A program made the translations under genes and the position numbers. Below, piece after piece: positions 42,759-44,019 of a DNA stretch of 44,019 nucleotides (the first letter of the stretch is position 1; the number at the start of each line of letters is the position of its first letter). The notes under the pieces are model-generated. The model made no database searches and was not told the origin of the DNA. It saw only the letters and a program-made list of their open reading frames with translations. Source of the stretch: Xanthomonas maliensis (GTDB lineage: Bacteria > Pseudomonadota > Gammaproteobacteria > Xanthomonadales > Xanthomonadaceae); NCBI RefSeq assembly GCF_009192945.1, contig NZ_NSET01000071.1, positions 1-44,019 on the forward strand, read 5' to 3'.

Positions 42759-44019
42759 ATGAACGAGCGTTCCCTCCCGTTGTCCCTGCGCGAAAAGATC
42801 GGCTACAGCCTGGGTGACCTGGCTGCCAATCTGATCTTCCAGACCCTGGTCACGTTCCTGGCGTTCTTCTACACCGACGTGTTCCGTATCCCCGCCGGGG
42901 TGGCGGCGACCTTGATCTTCGTCGTCGGCCTGCTGGGCGCCTTCGTGTTCACCCCGGTGATCGGCATCCTGGCCGACCGCACGCGCACCCGCTGGGGCAA
43001 GTTCCGTCCGTGGATCCTGTGGACGGCGCTGCCGTTCGGTGCATTGTCGCTGGCCGCCTTCAATACACCGGCGTTGGGCGAGCAGGGAAAGATCGCCTAT
43101 GCGTTCGCCACCTACACGCTGCTGATGCTGGTGTACGTCGCCAACAACCTGCCCTACTCGGCGTTGAGCGGCGTGCTGACCGGCAGCATGGAGCAACGCA
43201 ATAGCCTATCGGCGTATCGCTTCCTGGCGGTGACCTTGGCCCAGTTCGTCATCCAGGTCTTGTTGCTGCCATTGGTGCTGATCCTGGGCAACGGCGACAA
43301 GGCACAGGGCTTTCGCAACACCATGGCGCTGTTTGCCGGCATCGGCACGCTGTGCTTTCTGATCACCTTCCTGACCACCCGCGAGCGCGTGCTGCCGATC
43401 AGCGAGCAGCGCAGCAGCGTGCGCCAGGACCTGACCGACCTGGTGCGCAACCGCCCTTGGCTGGTGATGCTGGCGCTGACCATCCTGGTGTTCGTCAATC
43501 TCGCCCTGAAGGGCGGGATGTACATCTACTACTTCAAGTACTACCTGGATGCGGGCGCACTGGCGCACTTCCTTGAGACCACCGGTTTCAATGGCCTGAT
43601 CGCCGGCAGCAATCGGCTGCTGACCGGTGCCGGCATTGGCGCCCTGCAGTGGCCGCAGGATGCACCGACCTCGGCCTTCAGCGTCTTCAGTGCCGGTGGC
43701 ATTCTCGCCATGATCGTCGGCATCGGGTTCTCCAAGCGGCTAGCCGACCGCTACGGCAAGCGCAATGTGTTCGGTAGCGCCTTGCTGGTGTCCACGCTGT
43801 TCCTGCTGGCGTTCTATGTCTATCCGCCCACGGCGATCGGCTGGGTGTTCGCCTCCTACGTCCTGCACGGCTTCTTCTACGGCATCACGATTCCCCTGCT
43901 GTGGGCGATGATCGCCGACGTGGCCGATTACTCGGAATGGAAGAACCATCGGCGTGCCACCGCCATCATCTTCTCGGCGATGCTGTGTGGGCTGAAGATC
44001 GGCCTGAGCGTCGGTGGCG
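42759..44019 (+). CDS. GPH-family sugar:cation symporter (3' end beyond the window)
   Basis: A glycoside-pentoside-hexuronide:cation symporter, 420 codons visible with no stop before the window end (family length about 450-500). The N-terminus LREKIGYSLGDLAANLIFQT and the loop LADRTRTRWGKFRPWILW are the GPH signatures; many hydrophobic segments follow, and IADVADYSEWKNHRRATA is the typical C-terminal-half loop. The ATG at 42759 is 102 bp after the TonB-dependent receptor and probably shares its transcript. It should carry xylosides or xylose over the inner membrane, downstream of outer-membrane uptake. It is partial only because the window ends. Confidence 0.9.
   Translation, partial: MNERSLPLSLREKIGYSLGDLAANLIFQTLVTFLAFFYTDVFRIPAGVAATLIFVVGLLGAFVFTPVIGILADRTRTRWGKFRPWILWTALPFGALSLAAFNTPALGEQGKIAYAFATYTLLMLVYVANNLPYSALSGVLTGSMEQRNSLSAYRFLAVTLAQFVIQVLLLPLVLILGNGDKAQGFRNTMALFAGIGTLCFLITFLTTRERVLPISEQRSSVRQDLTDLVRNRPWLVMLALTILVFVNLALKGGMYIYYFKYYLDAGALAHFLETTGFNGLIAGSNRLLTGAGIGALQWPQDAPTSAFSVFSAGGILAMIVGIGFSKRLADRYGKRNVFGSALLVSTLFLLAFYVYPPTAIGWVFASYVLHGFFYGITIPLLWAMIADVADYSEWKNHRRATAIIFSAMLCGLKIGLSVGG

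Noticed and set aside
1..44019. CRISPR arrays, tRNA or rRNA genes, complete insertion sequences
   Set aside because: No regularly spaced direct repeats, tRNA-like folds, rRNA motifs or transposase frames were seen on either strand.

Overview
The window looks like a chromosomal segment of a plant-associated Xanthomonas. It is GC-rich, with dense secreted glycoside hydrolases, a TonB-dependent receptor, and the perfect 14-bp palindrome TGGTAGCGCTACCA that is known as the xyl-box of Xanthomonas xylan regulons. Most of it is a xylan/glucuronoxylan utilisation locus split in two by an accessory block of about 15 kb.

Left xylan arm (about 0.07-12.9 kb). A LacI-family regulator (minus) diverges from a tightly packed plus-strand operon: GH67 alpha-glucuronidase, SASA-type acetylesterase, enolase-superfamily mannonate dehydratase (ManD), GH43, and GH3 with a PA14 insert. 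These genes overlap or lie 2-9 bp apart. Fructuronate reductase (UxuB) follows about 290 bp later. Extracytoplasmic enzymes strip glucuronate, acetate and xylose; UxuB and ManD process the uronate towards 2-keto-3-deoxygluconate.

Accessory block (about 12.9-27.8 kb). First come a VOC protein, a LysR regulator with a divergent aldo/keto reductase, a lysine-rich histone-H1-like protein, a Kelch protein, a 171-bp MITE-like inverted-repeat element, and a TetR regulator with a palindromic operator candidate. Next is a compact minus-strand cluster, in transcription order: DUF2147 protein, TorF-type porin, FGGY kinase, class II aldolase, class III aminotransferase, an aldolase paralog lacking every metal ligand, an MFS transporter fused to a short-chain dehydrogenase, and an aldehyde dehydrogenase. 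Six of these genes (kinase to dehydrogenase) abut or overlap, so they should act together. I do not recognise the pathway; this is the best candidate for an undescribed system.

Right xylan arm (about 28.3-44.0 kb). On the minus strand are an SMP-30-type lactonase, a GH10 xylanase, three tandem copies of an uncharacterised secreted eight-cysteine protein (the third frameshifted), glucuronate isomerase (UxaC), a second GH10 xylanase and a hexuronate transporter. A 436-bp divergent region with two xyl-boxes separates these from a plus-strand TonB-dependent receptor and a GPH-family sugar symporter cut off by the window end. Together the arms give outer-membrane uptake, depolymerisation, inner-membrane transport of xylosides and hexuronates, and glucuronate catabolism.

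No rRNA, tRNA, CRISPR array or intact transposase was seen.
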